DNA of 64,000 nucleotides from Actinomadura syzygii (GCF_008085905.1 NZ_VSFF01000005.1:372001-436000), one strand, 5' to 3'; counted from the stretch's first letter, positions 35,490 through 43,587 are shown. Notes: generated by a model from the sequence alone, not told the origin. A program made the numbers and translations.

Positions 35490-36737
35490 ATGAGGACATC
35501 CGCCAGCCCTCGTGAAGTACCCGGGGTATTGCTCGTCGATTCGCACAAGCGAAGCGTTCACGGACCCTGCAATCGCACCGGAAAGCCGGTTCAAGGTGCC
35601 ATTCTGGTGGTCGACTCGCTCGGCCCCGAACTCTATGACGCGATCGTCGCCAGTTCCGCCGTGATCTGCGCGAGGGGCGGCCGGACCGGGCACATGCAGT
35701 CCCTCTGCCGCTCGCGCGGCATCCCCGTCCTCCGGATCGAGCCGTCCGATCTGGACGCCCTTCCCGCCGAGGTCACCGTCCAGCTCGACCGTGAATCAGT
35801 AGTCCTGGGTCAGGCCGGACCATCGCCCCACCCCTCAACACTCCCGCCCGGCGCCCTGGACCGCACCGAATCGATCTGCGTGGTCATCGCCGACGCCACC
35901 GACATCCGATCGACGAACGCTCTGGAACCCCGCGTCCACCAGGCGAGTTCGTTCTTCGTCCGCGAGGAGTTCGTCTGTTTCGCCGCCGGTCTGAGCCCCA
36001 TCGACGCCCTACGCGCAGGCACCCGCGAGGCCGAGCACTACGGCGCCGCCGTGGCCTCCGAGATCTGCTCGATGGTGGACGAACTGCTCCCCGGCCAACG
36101 CCTCATCATGAGACTCCTGGACCTCCGCTCGGACGACGCCGCCAAGATCACGACCGGTGACCACGTGGACGACGAACCGAACCCGGAGCTAGGCCGCCAC
36201 GGCGCCCGATGGCTCCTGCACGAACGCCATTACCCGCACGCTTTCCGCGCGCTCCGCGCCCACATCGGCAAACACCTCGGCGCCGACGCGGACCGGGTGC
36301 GATTCGCCGTCCCCTTCATCAACGACCGCGACGAATTCCTGCTCCTCCGCCGCCGCCTCGGCCTGCGATACAACACACCGCTGGGCGTCTTCATCGAGAC
36401 CCCGGCCGCCGTCCATTCAGCCGCCGAATTCTGTGCCTCCGGAGCAAGCGAGTTGTTCGTCGGCACCAAAGACCTGATCCAGTTCTACCTGGCCGCCGAC
36501 CGAGGAAACCACCTCGTATCAGCCACCTATCAGACCCGCCACCCAGCCGTCCTGGCGGCATTGCGCCAAGCCGTAGACTCCGGCCGCGCCGCCGGAGTCC
36601 CGGTCCACGTATTCGCCCTAGGCGCCGACCTGAACCACTACGTCCAGCACATCCCGACCCGCAACCTGATGATGTGCACCGCCGAACTACAACACCTGGC
36701 CAAAGCCCGATGCTCACTCGCCGGACAATTCCATTAG
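35490..36737 (+). CDS. PEP-utilising enzyme homologue lacking the usual catalytic Cys
   Basis: A 415-residue protein with two domains known from enzyme I and pyruvate phosphate dikinase. Residues ~25-85 are the swivelling phospho-His domain (SAVICARGGRTGHMQSLCRS, His68). Residues ~130-410 are the PEP/pyruvate TIM barrel: QRLIMRLLDLRSDDA, AFRALRAHIG, LGVFIETPAAVHSA (Glu303) and ELFVGTKDLIQFYLAADRGN. The family motif GTND is GTKD, and the segment that normally carries the catalytic Cys (MCGE) reads HVFALGAD. There is no ATP-grasp or HPr-binding part. It could be a phosphotransfer or PEP-binding protein with altered chemistry. The start at ATG 35490 is not certain. Confidence 0.8.
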   Translation: MRTSASPREVPGVLLVDSHKRSVHGPCNRTGKPVQGAILVVDSLGPELYDAIVASSAVICARGGRTGHMQSLCRSRGIPVLRIEPSDLDALPAEVTVQLDRESVVLGQAGPSPHPSTLPPGALDRTESICVVIADATDIRSTNALEPRVHQASSFFVREEFVCFAAGLSPIDALRAGTREAEHYGAAVASEICSMVDELLPGQRLIMRLLDLRSDDAAKITTGDHVDDEPNPELGRHGARWLLHERHYPHAFRALRAHIGKHLGADADRVRFAVPFINDRDEFLLLRRRLGLRYNTPLGVFIETPAAVHSAAEFCASGASELFVGTKDLIQFYLAADRGNHLVSATYQTRHPAVLAALRQAVDSGRAAGVPVHVFALGADLNHYVQHIPTRNLMMCTAELQHLAKARCSLAGQFH

Positions 36738-36911
36738 CCGCTGCCGGAGCACGACACCGTCCGTCGCCTTGATGAACACATCGCCTCGAACCGCCATCCA
36801 TATGGGACGCCACGGATCGGCGACGATCCCGAACCCCGGGAATTCACGCCGCAGTTCGGCGAGGTAGGCGGCCGGGTCGGTGCGCCACGTCCCGTCGTCG
36901 CCACACGTCAC
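36714..36911 (-). CDS. Unknown 65-aa protein (third gene of small cassette)
   Basis: Starts VTCGDDGTWRTDPAAYLAEL at GTG 36911, overlapping the upstream stop (GTGA). The sequence continues with EFPGFGIVADPWRPIWMAVR and has an alpha-beta look without membrane segment. It resembles small actinobacterial proteins found next to HTH/DUF397 clusters, but I cannot name a family. Its 3' end overlaps the convergent PEP-enzyme gene by 24 bp. Confidence 0.65.
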   Translation of the reverse strand: MTCGDDGTWRTDPAAYLAELRREFPGFGIVADPWRPIWMAVRGDVFIKATDGVVLRQRLMELSGE

Positions 36912-37216
36912 GCGGGCGCCCCCAGATAGCCCTTGATCATCACCAGCGCGTCGGTGATGCGGTCGGACTCCGCGATCGGCTGCTGCCAGGAGGTGAAGAA
37001 CCAGTAGCGTCCCTCGTCGTCCTCGTGCGGGCGGCAGGCGATCACGTCGCCCGCGACCCCGGCCGACCCGCACAGGCTCCGCGCGGTCATGTTGCGGACG
37101 ACCAGCGAGCCCGCCACCATCTGCGTCGCGAAGCCGTGCGCCCGGAGGTGCATTTCGAGCGCCCGCAGCCGGACGTACGACTCGACGGCCGGGGCCTTGT
37201 GCTCGGGGACGCTCAC
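36908..37216 (-). CDS. Unknown 102-aa protein (second gene of small cassette)
   Basis: Starts VSVPEHKAPAVESYVRLRAL at GTG 37216, overlapping the stop of the gene before it (GTGA); its own stop overlaps the next gene in the same way. The body has an alpha/beta pattern with FATQMVAGSLVVRNMTARSL, two cysteines (SLCGSAG, IACRPHEDD) and WFFTSWQQPIAESDRITDAL near the C-terminus. No catalytic motif was recognised. Both overlaps indicate coupled synthesis of the three products, perhaps as a complex. Confidence 0.7.
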   Translation of the reverse strand: MSVPEHKAPAVESYVRLRALEMHLRAHGFATQMVAGSLVVRNMTARSLCGSAGVAGDVIACRPHEDDEGRYWFFTSWQQPIAESDRITDALVMIKGYLGAPA

Positions 37217-37422
37217 TGCCGCCTCCCCAGTGCCTCGGCGAGCGCGACCCGCTCGGACAGCCGGTTCTGCGCGTCGCACAGCAGCCACAGCTCGCCCTCG
37301 TCCCGAGCCCGCACGCTGGCCAGGCAGCCGTTGGAGCGCTGGTACTCGCTCAGCTCGCCGACCCGGCGCGCGACGAACCCGCCGTCCCTCCGCTCGCCGA
37401 ACCATCCAGACATGAAGGGCAT
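37213..37422 (-). CDS. Unknown 69-aa protein (first gene of small cassette)
   Basis: Reads MPFMSGWFGERRDGGFVARR, then VGELSEYQRSNGCLASVRAR and a helical, charged C-terminus (RLSERVALAEALG). Start ATG 37422 or 37413; a G-rich GAGGGGA stretch lies just upstream and fits the second start better. It opens a leftward three-gene unit, divergent from the HTH/DUF397 module at 37612. Function unknown. Confidence 0.6.
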   Translation of the reverse strand: MPFMSGWFGERRDGGFVARRVGELSEYQRSNGCLASVRARDEGELWLLCDAQNRLSERVALAEALGRRQ

Positions 37423-37611
37423 TCCCCTCACTCTCCTGAAATTGGCCGATACCGTCATGTAGAAGCCCCATTTTCGATTGCCGCCGTCGAAAAGCTTGCA
37501 ATCACACTCACAGCCAAGGTAAAAATCAGCTAGCGACCGTTCCACACTTCCGGTCAAGTCGAGCGAAGATCGCATCAACCAGTGCCCTGGTGAACTCCCC
37601 GGAGGCTCCCG

Positions 37612-38409
37612 ATGACTGAGAATCGAGCCCGCGTCTTCTTCGGCGGAGAACTCCGCCGCATGCGTGACAAGGCCGGCCTGACGGGCAAACAACTGGCCGA
37701 CGCCCTGGGCTGCACGCCTCAATGGATCAGCATGATGGAAAGCGGCCGCAAGCTCTCCGAACAGAGCGCCCACGACCTCGACACGTTCTTCCAGACCGAC
37801 GGGACGTTCCACCGTCACTGGAAGCTCGCCAGCGAGATCGAGGTCCAGTTCATCCTGCCGCCCGGCTTCCCCGAGTACTTGGAGTACGAGAAGGAGGCGA
37901 CGTCCTACCGCATCTTCTCCGCACTCCTCATCAACGGCCTCTTCCAGACCGAGGACTACACGCGCTCCATCCTCCTTGCCAGTGACGGGAGCAACGTCGC
38001 GGAGCTGACCGCGAAACGCATGGAGAGGCAGGCGGTCCTCACGCGCGAGAACCCGCCACACACGTGGCTCGTTTTGGACGAGACGGTATTGCGTCGCATT
38101 GTAGGCAGCCCGGCCATCATGCGAGAGCAGCTCAATTACTTGCTCACGGCATCGGAGCGAATCAACACGATGATCCAGGTAGTTCCGAACGGATCGGGCT
38201 ATCACGCAGGGCTCGGGGGAGAATTCACCATCCTGGGATTCGAGGACAGAGTGGATCTGGCCTACACCGAGTCGGCGGGCGAAGGTCTCTTGATCGAGAG
38301 GGCTGCCAGGGTCAGAGACAAAGTCGTACGCTGGGACCTGCTCCGAGGTTACGCACTCCCCGTTGAGGAGTCGCGAGCCCTGATTAGGACGGTAATGGAG
38401 AGTCTATGA
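37612..38409 (+). CDS. HTH (XRE) regulator with DUF5753/Scr1-type domain, second copy
   Basis: A 265-residue homologue of the protein at 3226. The helix-turn-helix covers residues ~10-65 (ELRRMRDKAGLTGKQLADAL, CTPQWISMMESGRKLSEQSA), and the DUF5753 domain includes SALLINGLFQTEDYTRSILL, RQAVLTRENPPHTWLVLDET and SPAIMREQLNYLL. Its stop overlaps the DUF397 start (ATGA). It differs enough from the first copy to be an older paralogue or a separately acquired module. Divergent from the three-gene small-protein cassette. Confidence 0.9.
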   Translation: MTENRARVFFGGELRRMRDKAGLTGKQLADALGCTPQWISMMESGRKLSEQSAHDLDTFFQTDGTFHRHWKLASEIEVQFILPPGFPEYLEYEKEATSYRIFSALLINGLFQTEDYTRSILLASDGSNVAELTAKRMERQAVLTRENPPHTWLVLDETVLRRIVGSPAIMREQLNYLLTASERINTMIQVVPNGSGYHAGLGGEFTILGFEDRVDLAYTESAGEGLLIERAARVRDKVVRWDLLRGYALPVEESRALIRTVMESL

Positions 38410-38609
38410 AAGACGTGCCCAGCGTCCTCTGGCGCAAGAGCAGCCACAGCGACCACAGCGGTGGCAACTGCGTTGAGGTGGCGGACCTTGCCCGTGTGAT
38501 CGGCGTGCGTGACTCCAAGGATCCGAACGGTCCGAAGTTGGCCCTCTCCACGTCCGCGTGGAGTGCCTTCACTGCCGAAATCAAGTCAGGCGCACACGAC
38601 CCGTCCTGA
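38406..38609 (+). CDS. DUF397 domain protein, second copy
   Basis: A 67-residue protein with the full DUF397 signature: VLWRKSSHSDHSGGNCVEVA, then IGVRDSKDPNGPKLALSTSA and WSAFTAEIKSG. Its ATG overlaps the TGA of the HTH gene (ATGA), tighter coupling than in the first module (13 bp apart). A strong terminator follows at 38667-38707, closing this two-gene unit. Confidence 0.92.
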   Translation: MKDVPSVLWRKSSHSDHSGGNCVEVADLARVIGVRDSKDPNGPKLALSTSAWSAFTAEIKSGAHDPS

Positions 38610-38666
38610 CGTCCCCCGCTCACCCTGAGCCCTCGGCCGAACGACCGCCGGGGGCTTTGCATAGGA

Positions 38667-38707
38667 CGGTCGGGGCCGGACCGCGTGTCCTCGACCGGCC
38701 CCGACCG
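38667..38707. terminator. Terminator hairpin between convergent genes
   Basis: Perfect 13-bp stem (38667-38679 with 38695-38707) and a 15-base loop, between the DUF397 gene and the convergent secreted-protein gene at 38723. Confidence 0.75.
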
Positions 38708-38722
38708 CCGGTCAGACGGCTC

Positions 38723-39457
38723 TCACAGGCCCGTGAGCTGGGTCAGGGTGGTCTGGGCGACCTCCCAACTTGTGTTCACCATCGCGTCCTCTTGTGCGCG
38801 GGCCTGAATGATGCTGTCGCCTCGATTGCCGTTGTAGGCCGTGCAGAACCACAGCTTTTTGTGGGAGTCGGCGTCGTAGAGCTGGGAGCACCTGGGCGTC
38901 AGGCTGGTGCGGATCTTCTGGTTGGACTCGCGGAGAACCGGGATGAGAGTGTCGTTGTGCAGGCCGGCCTTGCTGCGTGCCATGAGCGCGATGGGGCCGA
39001 CGGCGTTGACCGAGAAGCCGAGTTGATCCAGGGCGGCCCCGCTGGTGACCGCGGACATCAGGCTGTTGATCTGGGTGATACAGGAGGTCGCGTTCAGCGC
39101 GAAGTTCTGCTTGTTGTCCGTGGTCAGATTGTCGAAGTCGGGGAAGTTGATGACGGCGCTGTGCGCGCAGGCGCGCGCGTCGGCGGCGGCGACGGCGTCA
39201 ATGTGGTTGATGATGTCGCGTTGGGCGGACTGGATCGCGGAGATGATCTGTGCGGTGGCGGCCGCCGATGAGCCGCCACCGGCGAAGGTCTTGTACGCGT
39301 CGTACGCGGCCTTGATCGCCGCGGCGACCGTGGCGGGATCGACACTGGGTTGGACCTTGGAGTTCGCTTCTTTGAAAGTGGCTGCCCCGGCCGGACCGGC
39401 CGTGGCCGTGACAGCCACGGCAAGCGCCACGCCAACGCCGATGAGTTTCCGCCTCAC
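38723..39457 (-). CDS. Secreted protein of unknown function
   Basis: A 244-residue exported protein from GTG 39457 with GGGAGG upstream. The signal peptide is VRRKLIGVGVALAVAVTATA with cleavage near AGAA (~residue 28). The mature protein is largely helical, with AAIKAAYDAYKTFAGGGSSA and AQIISAIQSAQRDIINHIDA, and four cysteines (ARACAHS, TSCITQ, PRCSQL, WFCTAY). No enzymatic motif. Similar helical secreted proteins occur widely in Streptomyces-like bacteria without known role. The codons before this GTG belong to a longer open frame without signal-peptide logic. Confidence 0.75.
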   Translation of the reverse strand: MRRKLIGVGVALAVAVTATAGPAGAATFKEANSKVQPSVDPATVAAAIKAAYDAYKTFAGGGSSAAATAQIISAIQSAQRDIINHIDAVAAADARACAHSAVINFPDFDNLTTDNKQNFALNATSCITQINSLMSAVTSGAALDQLGFSVNAVGPIALMARSKAGLHNDTLIPVLRESNQKIRTSLTPRCSQLYDADSHKKLWFCTAYNGNRGDSIIQARAQEDAMVNTSWEVAQTTLTQLTGL

Positions 39458-39664
39458 TTCGTGCCTCCCTTGACTGACGAGAAGACCTCTTCCAGAAGTA
39501 CGCGTCCGGGTTACACGAAACACGGTCACGGACCGTCGGGTTGAAATGCCACGGTGTTTCGGCGCATCGGTCGCCAGGCTTGGAAACGGTCCCCTAGTGA
39601 TCAATGAAGACCTCTGTCAAGCGGCCGCAATCGGCGTGGAGCGGCATCCGCACATCGGCGTGGG

Positions 39665-40141
39665 CTAGGAGTCGGTGAGGTGGTACTTCATGCCCATGTG
39701 GGAGGGGTGGAAGCCGAGTTTTTGGTAGAAGCGGATGGCGGCGGGGCGTTGGCGGTCGGTGGTCAGTTGGACGAGGCGGCAGCCGCGGGCGCGGGCCTGG
39801 GCGATGGCGAAGTTGATCATGTCTTGGCCGATGCCGGCTCCGCGTTGGGAGGCGGCCACGCGGACGCCCTCGATCTGGGCTCGTTCGCCGCCCGTGTAGG
39901 TCAGGCCGGGGATGAAGGTCAACTGGAGGGTGCCCGCGACCTCTCCGGCGACCTCGGCGACCAGGACGGTGTTGTTCGGGTCGTTCTGGATGGCGGTGAA
40001 CGCGGTGAAGTACTCATCCGGAATCGTGTCGCCCGGCGTTTCGCGGGTCGATCCGAGGGGATCGTCGGCCAGTAGCCGGACGATCCCCGGCAGGTCGGCG
40101 ACCGTAGCCTCGCGGAAGGTCACTTCTTGATCACGCTGCAC
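39665..40141 (-). CDS. GNAT family N-acetyltransferase
   Basis: A 158-residue acetyl-CoA-dependent transferase. The pantetheine-binding motif A is IEGVRVAASQRGAGIGQDMI (Q/RxxGxG/A form, ~residues 90-109), and motif B is RLVQLTTDRQRPAAIRFYQK followed by LGFHPSHMGMKYHL. Substrate cannot be read from the sequence; related small GNATs acetylate amines, peptides or toxins. GTG 40141 opens the gene, divergent from the WhiB gene across a region with two palindromes. Confidence 0.9.
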   Translation of the reverse strand: MQRDQEVTFREATVADLPGIVRLLADDPLGSTRETPGDTIPDEYFTAFTAIQNDPNNTVLVAEVAGEVAGTLQLTFIPGLTYTGGERAQIEGVRVAASQRGAGIGQDMINFAIAQARARGCRLVQLTTDRQRPAAIRFYQKLGFHPSHMGMKYHLTDS

Positions 40142-40189
40142 ACCCGACAGGTTATCCGCACGCTAAGTTGCAACGTTTACGAACGTCCT

Positions 40190-40214
40190 GTAGTACTACG
40201 GGTTGTAGTACTAC
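40190..40214 (+). promoter_or_regulatory. Tandem GTAGTACTAC palindromes upstream of WhiB gene
   Basis: The 10-bp perfect palindrome GTAGTACTAC occurs twice, at 40190-40199 and 40205-40214, centres 15 bp apart. The pair lies 49-93 bp upstream of the GNAT and WhiB starts. It is AT-rich for this genome and very likely a regulator site; GntR- and similar winged-helix proteins use TAGTACTA-like operators. Confidence 0.65.
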
Positions 40215-40282
40215 ACTGAGTGGAGACCACCTTCCAACGCACCCGACTGCCGGTGGTCACGTCGCCGCGCAGGGAGATGTCG

Positions 40283-40612
40283 ATGTACCACAACGAGAAC
40301 GAGGAACACTGGAGCGACCACGCCATCTGCCGTGGCGCCGATCCCGACCTGTTCTTCCCGATCGGGTACTCCGCGCCGGTGCTCAAGGCGCAGGAGGACG
40401 CCGCCAAGGCGATCTGCGCGAACTGCCCGGTGAAGGCCGAATGCCTCTCCTGGGCCCTCCAGGTCGGTGAACCCGACGGCGTCTGGGGCGGGACGACCCC
40501 GGAGGAGCGCCGCTACCTCCGCCGCACGTCGGACGCGCCCGTCCGCAAGCCGCTGCCGGTCATCGTGGTGCGCGGCGACGCCTCGGAGTCGGAGCACGCC
40601 TCCGCCGCGTAA
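40283..40612 (+). CDS. WhiB family iron-sulphur transcription factor (WhiB1/WblE-like)
   Basis: A 109-residue protein with the four cluster cysteines Cys16, Cys45, Cys48 and Cys54 (ICRGADPDLFFP; AICANCPVKAEC) and the turn motif GVWGG. PIGYSAP and ECLSWALQVGEPDGVWGG are closest to WhiB1/WblE-type proteins, which bind the housekeeping sigma factor and respond to NO or oxygen through a [4Fe-4S] cluster. ATG 40283 has GGGAG six bases upstream; ATG 40277 sits directly on that site. The palindrome pair upstream is the likely control point. Confidence 0.92.
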   Translation: MYHNENEEHWSDHAICRGADPDLFFPIGYSAPVLKAQEDAAKAICANCPVKAECLSWALQVGEPDGVWGGTTPEERRYLRRTSDAPVRKPLPVIVVRGDASESEHASAA

Positions 40613-40623
40613 CGGGAGGCCGT

Positions 40624-40642
40624 GGCACGTTCCGGACGTGCC
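40624..40642 (+). terminator. Short hairpin after WhiB gene
   Basis: GGCACGT (40624-40630) and ACGTGCC (40636-40642) with a TCCGG loop, 11 bp after the stop. A plausible short terminator, without T-run. Confidence 0.4.
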
Positions 40643-40685
40643 GCGCGTTGACTGGGCAGGGTCGTCCAGACTTACGGTGGCTGAC

Positions 40686-41300
40686 ATGAGCTATACCCCC
40701 GAACGGCGGCGCTCCGAATCGCTGGCCATGCACGGGACGCGGGCGCTGTCCGCGGCCGTGCTGGTCGGGGCCGTGACCGCGCTGATGTGGGTCCTGGAGG
40801 CGTTCGACTACACGACCGACGGCTGGCTCGACCGGTTCGGCATCCAGCCGCGCGACGTCAACGACCTGCCCGACATCTTCACCGCGCCGTTCATGCACGC
40901 CGGGTTCGGGCACCTGATGGCGAACACCGTCCCGTTCCTGGTGCTGGGGTTCATCGCGGCGGCGCGCGGCATCGCCAAGTTCCTCGTCGCCAGCCTGATC
41001 GTGATCGTCGTCGGCGGGCTCGGGGTGTGGTTCACGAGCAGCGCGAACACGCTCGGGTCCAGCATCCTGATCTTCGGGTTCTTCGGCTACCTGGTCGGAC
41101 GCGGGATCTTCGAGCGCCGCCTCGCCGACATCGCGATCGCCGTGGCCGTGGTCGCCGTGTACGGGACGATGCTGCTCGGCGTCATCCCCGGCGACCCCGG
41201 CATCTCCTGGCAGGGACACCTGTTCGGGCTGCTCGGCGGCGTCCTCGGCGCGTGGTTCCTGCGCCGCTCCCCGAGCCGGGGCGCGCCTAGTTCGGCCTGA
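40686..41300 (+). CDS. Rhomboid family intramembrane serine protease
   Basis: A 204-residue membrane protein with six predicted helices. Rhomboid features are TAPFMHAGFGHLMANTVPFL (His76 and Asn80, HxxxN), the catalytic serine in NTLGSSILIFGFFGYL (Ser126 in G-x-S), and the catalytic His178 in SWQGHLFGLLGG. The usual glycine after the catalytic serine is replaced by isoleucine, a tolerated but less common form. It cleaves transmembrane substrates; targets unknown. Its end overlaps the convergent SDR gene by 14 bp. Confidence 0.88.
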   Translation: MSYTPERRRSESLAMHGTRALSAAVLVGAVTALMWVLEAFDYTTDGWLDRFGIQPRDVNDLPDIFTAPFMHAGFGHLMANTVPFLVLGFIAAARGIAKFLVASLIVIVVGGLGVWFTSSANTLGSSILIFGFFGYLVGRGIFERRLADIAIAVAVVAVYGTMLLGVIPGDPGISWQGHLFGLLGGVLGAWFLRRSPSRGAPSSA

Positions 41301-42036
41301 CCGTCACCTCGGAGACGACCGCGTCGCGCGGCGTCTCCAGCGCGGACACCAGCACGCGCGCCACCGTCGCGGGCGCGGCGAAGTCGTCCTCGGCGTAGGG
41401 GTGGCCCTCCTCGGCGCGCACCTTCCGCTGCATCTCGGTGGCCGTCCGACCCGGGTAGACGGTCGTGACGCGCAGGGAGCGCTCCTCGGCCCGCAGCGAG
41501 TCGGCCAGCGCGCGCAGCCCGAACTTCGACGCCGCGTACGCCGACCATTCGGGGTTGGCGCGCAGCCCGGCCGTCGAGTTCACGAACACGACGTGCCCCT
41601 CGGCGGCGCGCAACGCGGGCAACAGGAGCCGGGTCAGCTCGGCCACGGAGACGAGGTTCACCGAGAGGTGCTCGATCCACTCGTCCGCGCCGAGGTCGGA
41701 GACGGGCGCGAGGTGCACCATGCCCGCCGCGTGGACGACGCCGTCCAGTCGCGCGGGGACGTCCGCCATCCCGAGGGACGCCTCGATCCGCAGCGGCTCC
41801 GTCAGGTCGACCGGGATCGTCGTGATGCGCGGCGTCGGACGCGGAGCCGTGGCGGCCCCCGGGTTGAAGACCTGCGTGGCGGCGTGCGCCGCCCCGGTGC
41901 GCAGCCGCGCGGCCAGCGCGTCGAGGCGCTCGGCCGAACGCGCCGTGAGGACGAGGTCGTGTCCCCGCTCGCGCAGCAGCTCGGCGACGGCCGTCCCGAT
42001 CCCGCCCGTCGCCCCCGTGATCAGATACGTGCCCAT
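41287..42036 (-). CDS. Short-chain dehydrogenase/reductase
   Basis: A 249-residue classical SDR. The cofactor motif TGATGGIG is at residues 7-14, the AAG of the NAG-type motif is in GVVHAAGMVHLAP, the catalytic Ser in VFVNSTAG, and YxxxK in YAASKFG. Arg in LTARSAER after strand 2 favours NADP(H). A segment around residues 50-72 (QVFNPGAATAPRPTPR) is longer than usual between strands 2 and 3. Substrate unknown. Confidence 0.92.
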   Translation of the reverse strand: MGTYLITGATGGIGTAVAELLRERGHDLVLTARSAERLDALAARLRTGAAHAATQVFNPGAATAPRPTPRITTIPVDLTEPLRIEASLGMADVPARLDGVVHAAGMVHLAPVSDLGADEWIEHLSVNLVSVAELTRLLLPALRAAEGHVVFVNSTAGLRANPEWSAYAASKFGLRALADSLRAEERSLRVTTVYPGRTATEMQRKVRAEEGHPYAEDDFAAPATVARVLVSALETPRDAVVSEVTVRPN

Positions 42037-42111
42037 GACCGTCCATTCTCGTCGGGTCCGCCATACGTGTGGACGCGGGGGGCGGTCCCCGGGTTCGCGG
42101 CCACCGGAAGA

Positions 42112-43587
42112 TCAGCCCGCGGTGGACGACGGGCGCAGCACCCGCGTCGCCCCCGCGATCAGCGCCGTGGCGAGCACCCAGCCGATCGCGACCAGCCCGT
42201 AGCCGATCCAGCGCGACCAGCCGACCGCGTCGTAGGACAGCTGCTGCCCGAACGTGTCCAGCGGGATCAGCAGGTCGAGCGTGTAGATCAGGGCGTGGAA
42301 GGCGGGCAGCTCGTCCGGCGGCTTCACCGCGCGCGGCCGCTCGATGGAGAACACCGTCGTCCCGAGCGCGACCAGTGCGGCGAACCAGGCGAACGCGAGC
42401 CACGGCCGGTAGCCGAACCCGACCGTCCAGTCCAGGACGTGGTTCCACGCCTTGCCGACCGTGTTCAGGTTGCGGCGGCGGGCGCGAAGTTTCGCGAGCT
42501 GCACCTTGCGGGCCATGTCGTCGTGCCCGGCGCCGTGGAACCAGGCGGCGAGCTGCTCGTACGGCTGGAGGTGGAAGTCGGGGTCGCGGGACACCCAGTC
42601 GAGCCGGTCGCCGCCCTCGACGCTGCGCAGCGTCTCGTACGTCAGGCCGTTCAGGAACAGCTCGTCCGGCCAGGCGGTGTCGATGTCCATGATCAGTTTG
42701 ATCCGGGAGTAGGACAGCGACACCCGGCCCTCGATCTTCCCCTCCGGCAGCAGCAGCAGCTCGTCGGCGACGATGTGGCTCGCGTGCAGCGCCATCCGGT
42801 CCGGGTCGCCGGAGTCGAGGCGTCCCCGGGAGAACGACAGGATCCCGTTGAAGCGGGCGCTGCGCAGCCGGACGGTGCCGAGCGCGGAGAAGCCGCGGCT
42901 GAACTCGGCGGCGTCCTCGACCACCAGGTTCTGCGCGTCGAGCGCGATGCGGCCCGGGTTGACCAGGCTCGTGCCCTGCATGAACAGGCCGCCGTTCATC
43001 CGGCCGCCGACGAGCCGCATGCCGCCGGTGATCGTCGCCTCCTGGACGAACATGCCCGCCTCGACGACGAGCCCGCCGGTGAACACCGCCCACGCCTGCT
43101 CGTCGGGCGCGGTGATCGTCGTCCGGTTCATCCGCAGGCCGCCGCCGATCATCGCCCGGGTCAGCTTGACGGTGCCGTCGATCCGCGACCCGGACAGGCT
43201 GACGTAGCCGTCCGCGCGCAGGCCGCCGCCGTCGAAGCCGGGCATCCGGCAGTCGGCGAACCGGAGCTGCCTGGTCTCGGCGTTGGAGAAGTCGGGGGGC
43301 TCGACGAGCCTGCACCGCTCAAGGCGCAGTTCGTGCTCGACCGTCCCGCCGGAGACGTCCAGCGTCCCGGTGATGTACGCGCCGCGCAGCCGGACGGCCG
43401 CGACCGCGCCCGGCCGCGACTCGCCCGCGCCGAGCAGCAGCTGCGTGATGATCTCCGCGCGGACGATGCGGTCGGGGAGCGGCCCGGCGGGCAGGTCGTC
43501 GCCGAGCACGATCTTCGCGCCGGTCGGGAAGGCGGCCCAGAGCCGCCGTTCGGCGTGGTTCAGTCCGGGGGGCTGGGGCACGGGCAC
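42112..43587 (-). CDS. Beta-solenoid membrane protein, paralogue A
   Basis: A 491-residue protein. Residues ~60-320 form a repeated strand-turn pattern (VSLSGSRIDGTVKLTRAMIG; GLFMQGTSLVNPGRIALDAQ) resembling a pentapeptide/bactofilin-like beta-solenoid. The C-terminal ~110 residues have two membrane helices (LAFAWFAALVALGTTVFSI; YGLVAIGWVLATALIAGA) flanking the conserved loop ALIYTLDLLIPLDTFGQ. The same plan recurs at 54254-55873. Often annotated vaguely as membrane-associated oxidoreductase, but no cofactor site is visible. GTG 43587 or the GTG two codons on (43581) is the start. Confidence 0.75.
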   Translation of the reverse strand: MPVPQPPGLNHAERRLWAAFPTGAKIVLGDDLPAGPLPDRIVRAEIITQLLLGAGESRPGAVAAVRLRGAYITGTLDVSGGTVEHELRLERCRLVEPPDFSNAETRQLRFADCRMPGFDGGGLRADGYVSLSGSRIDGTVKLTRAMIGGGLRMNRTTITAPDEQAWAVFTGGLVVEAGMFVQEATITGGMRLVGGRMNGGLFMQGTSLVNPGRIALDAQNLVVEDAAEFSRGFSALGTVRLRSARFNGILSFSRGRLDSGDPDRMALHASHIVADELLLLPEGKIEGRVSLSYSRIKLIMDIDTAWPDELFLNGLTYETLRSVEGGDRLDWVSRDPDFHLQPYEQLAAWFHGAGHDDMARKVQLAKLRARRRNLNTVGKAWNHVLDWTVGFGYRPWLAFAWFAALVALGTTVFSIERPRAVKPPDELPAFHALIYTLDLLIPLDTFGQQLSYDAVGWSRWIGYGLVAIGWVLATALIAGATRVLRPSSTAG

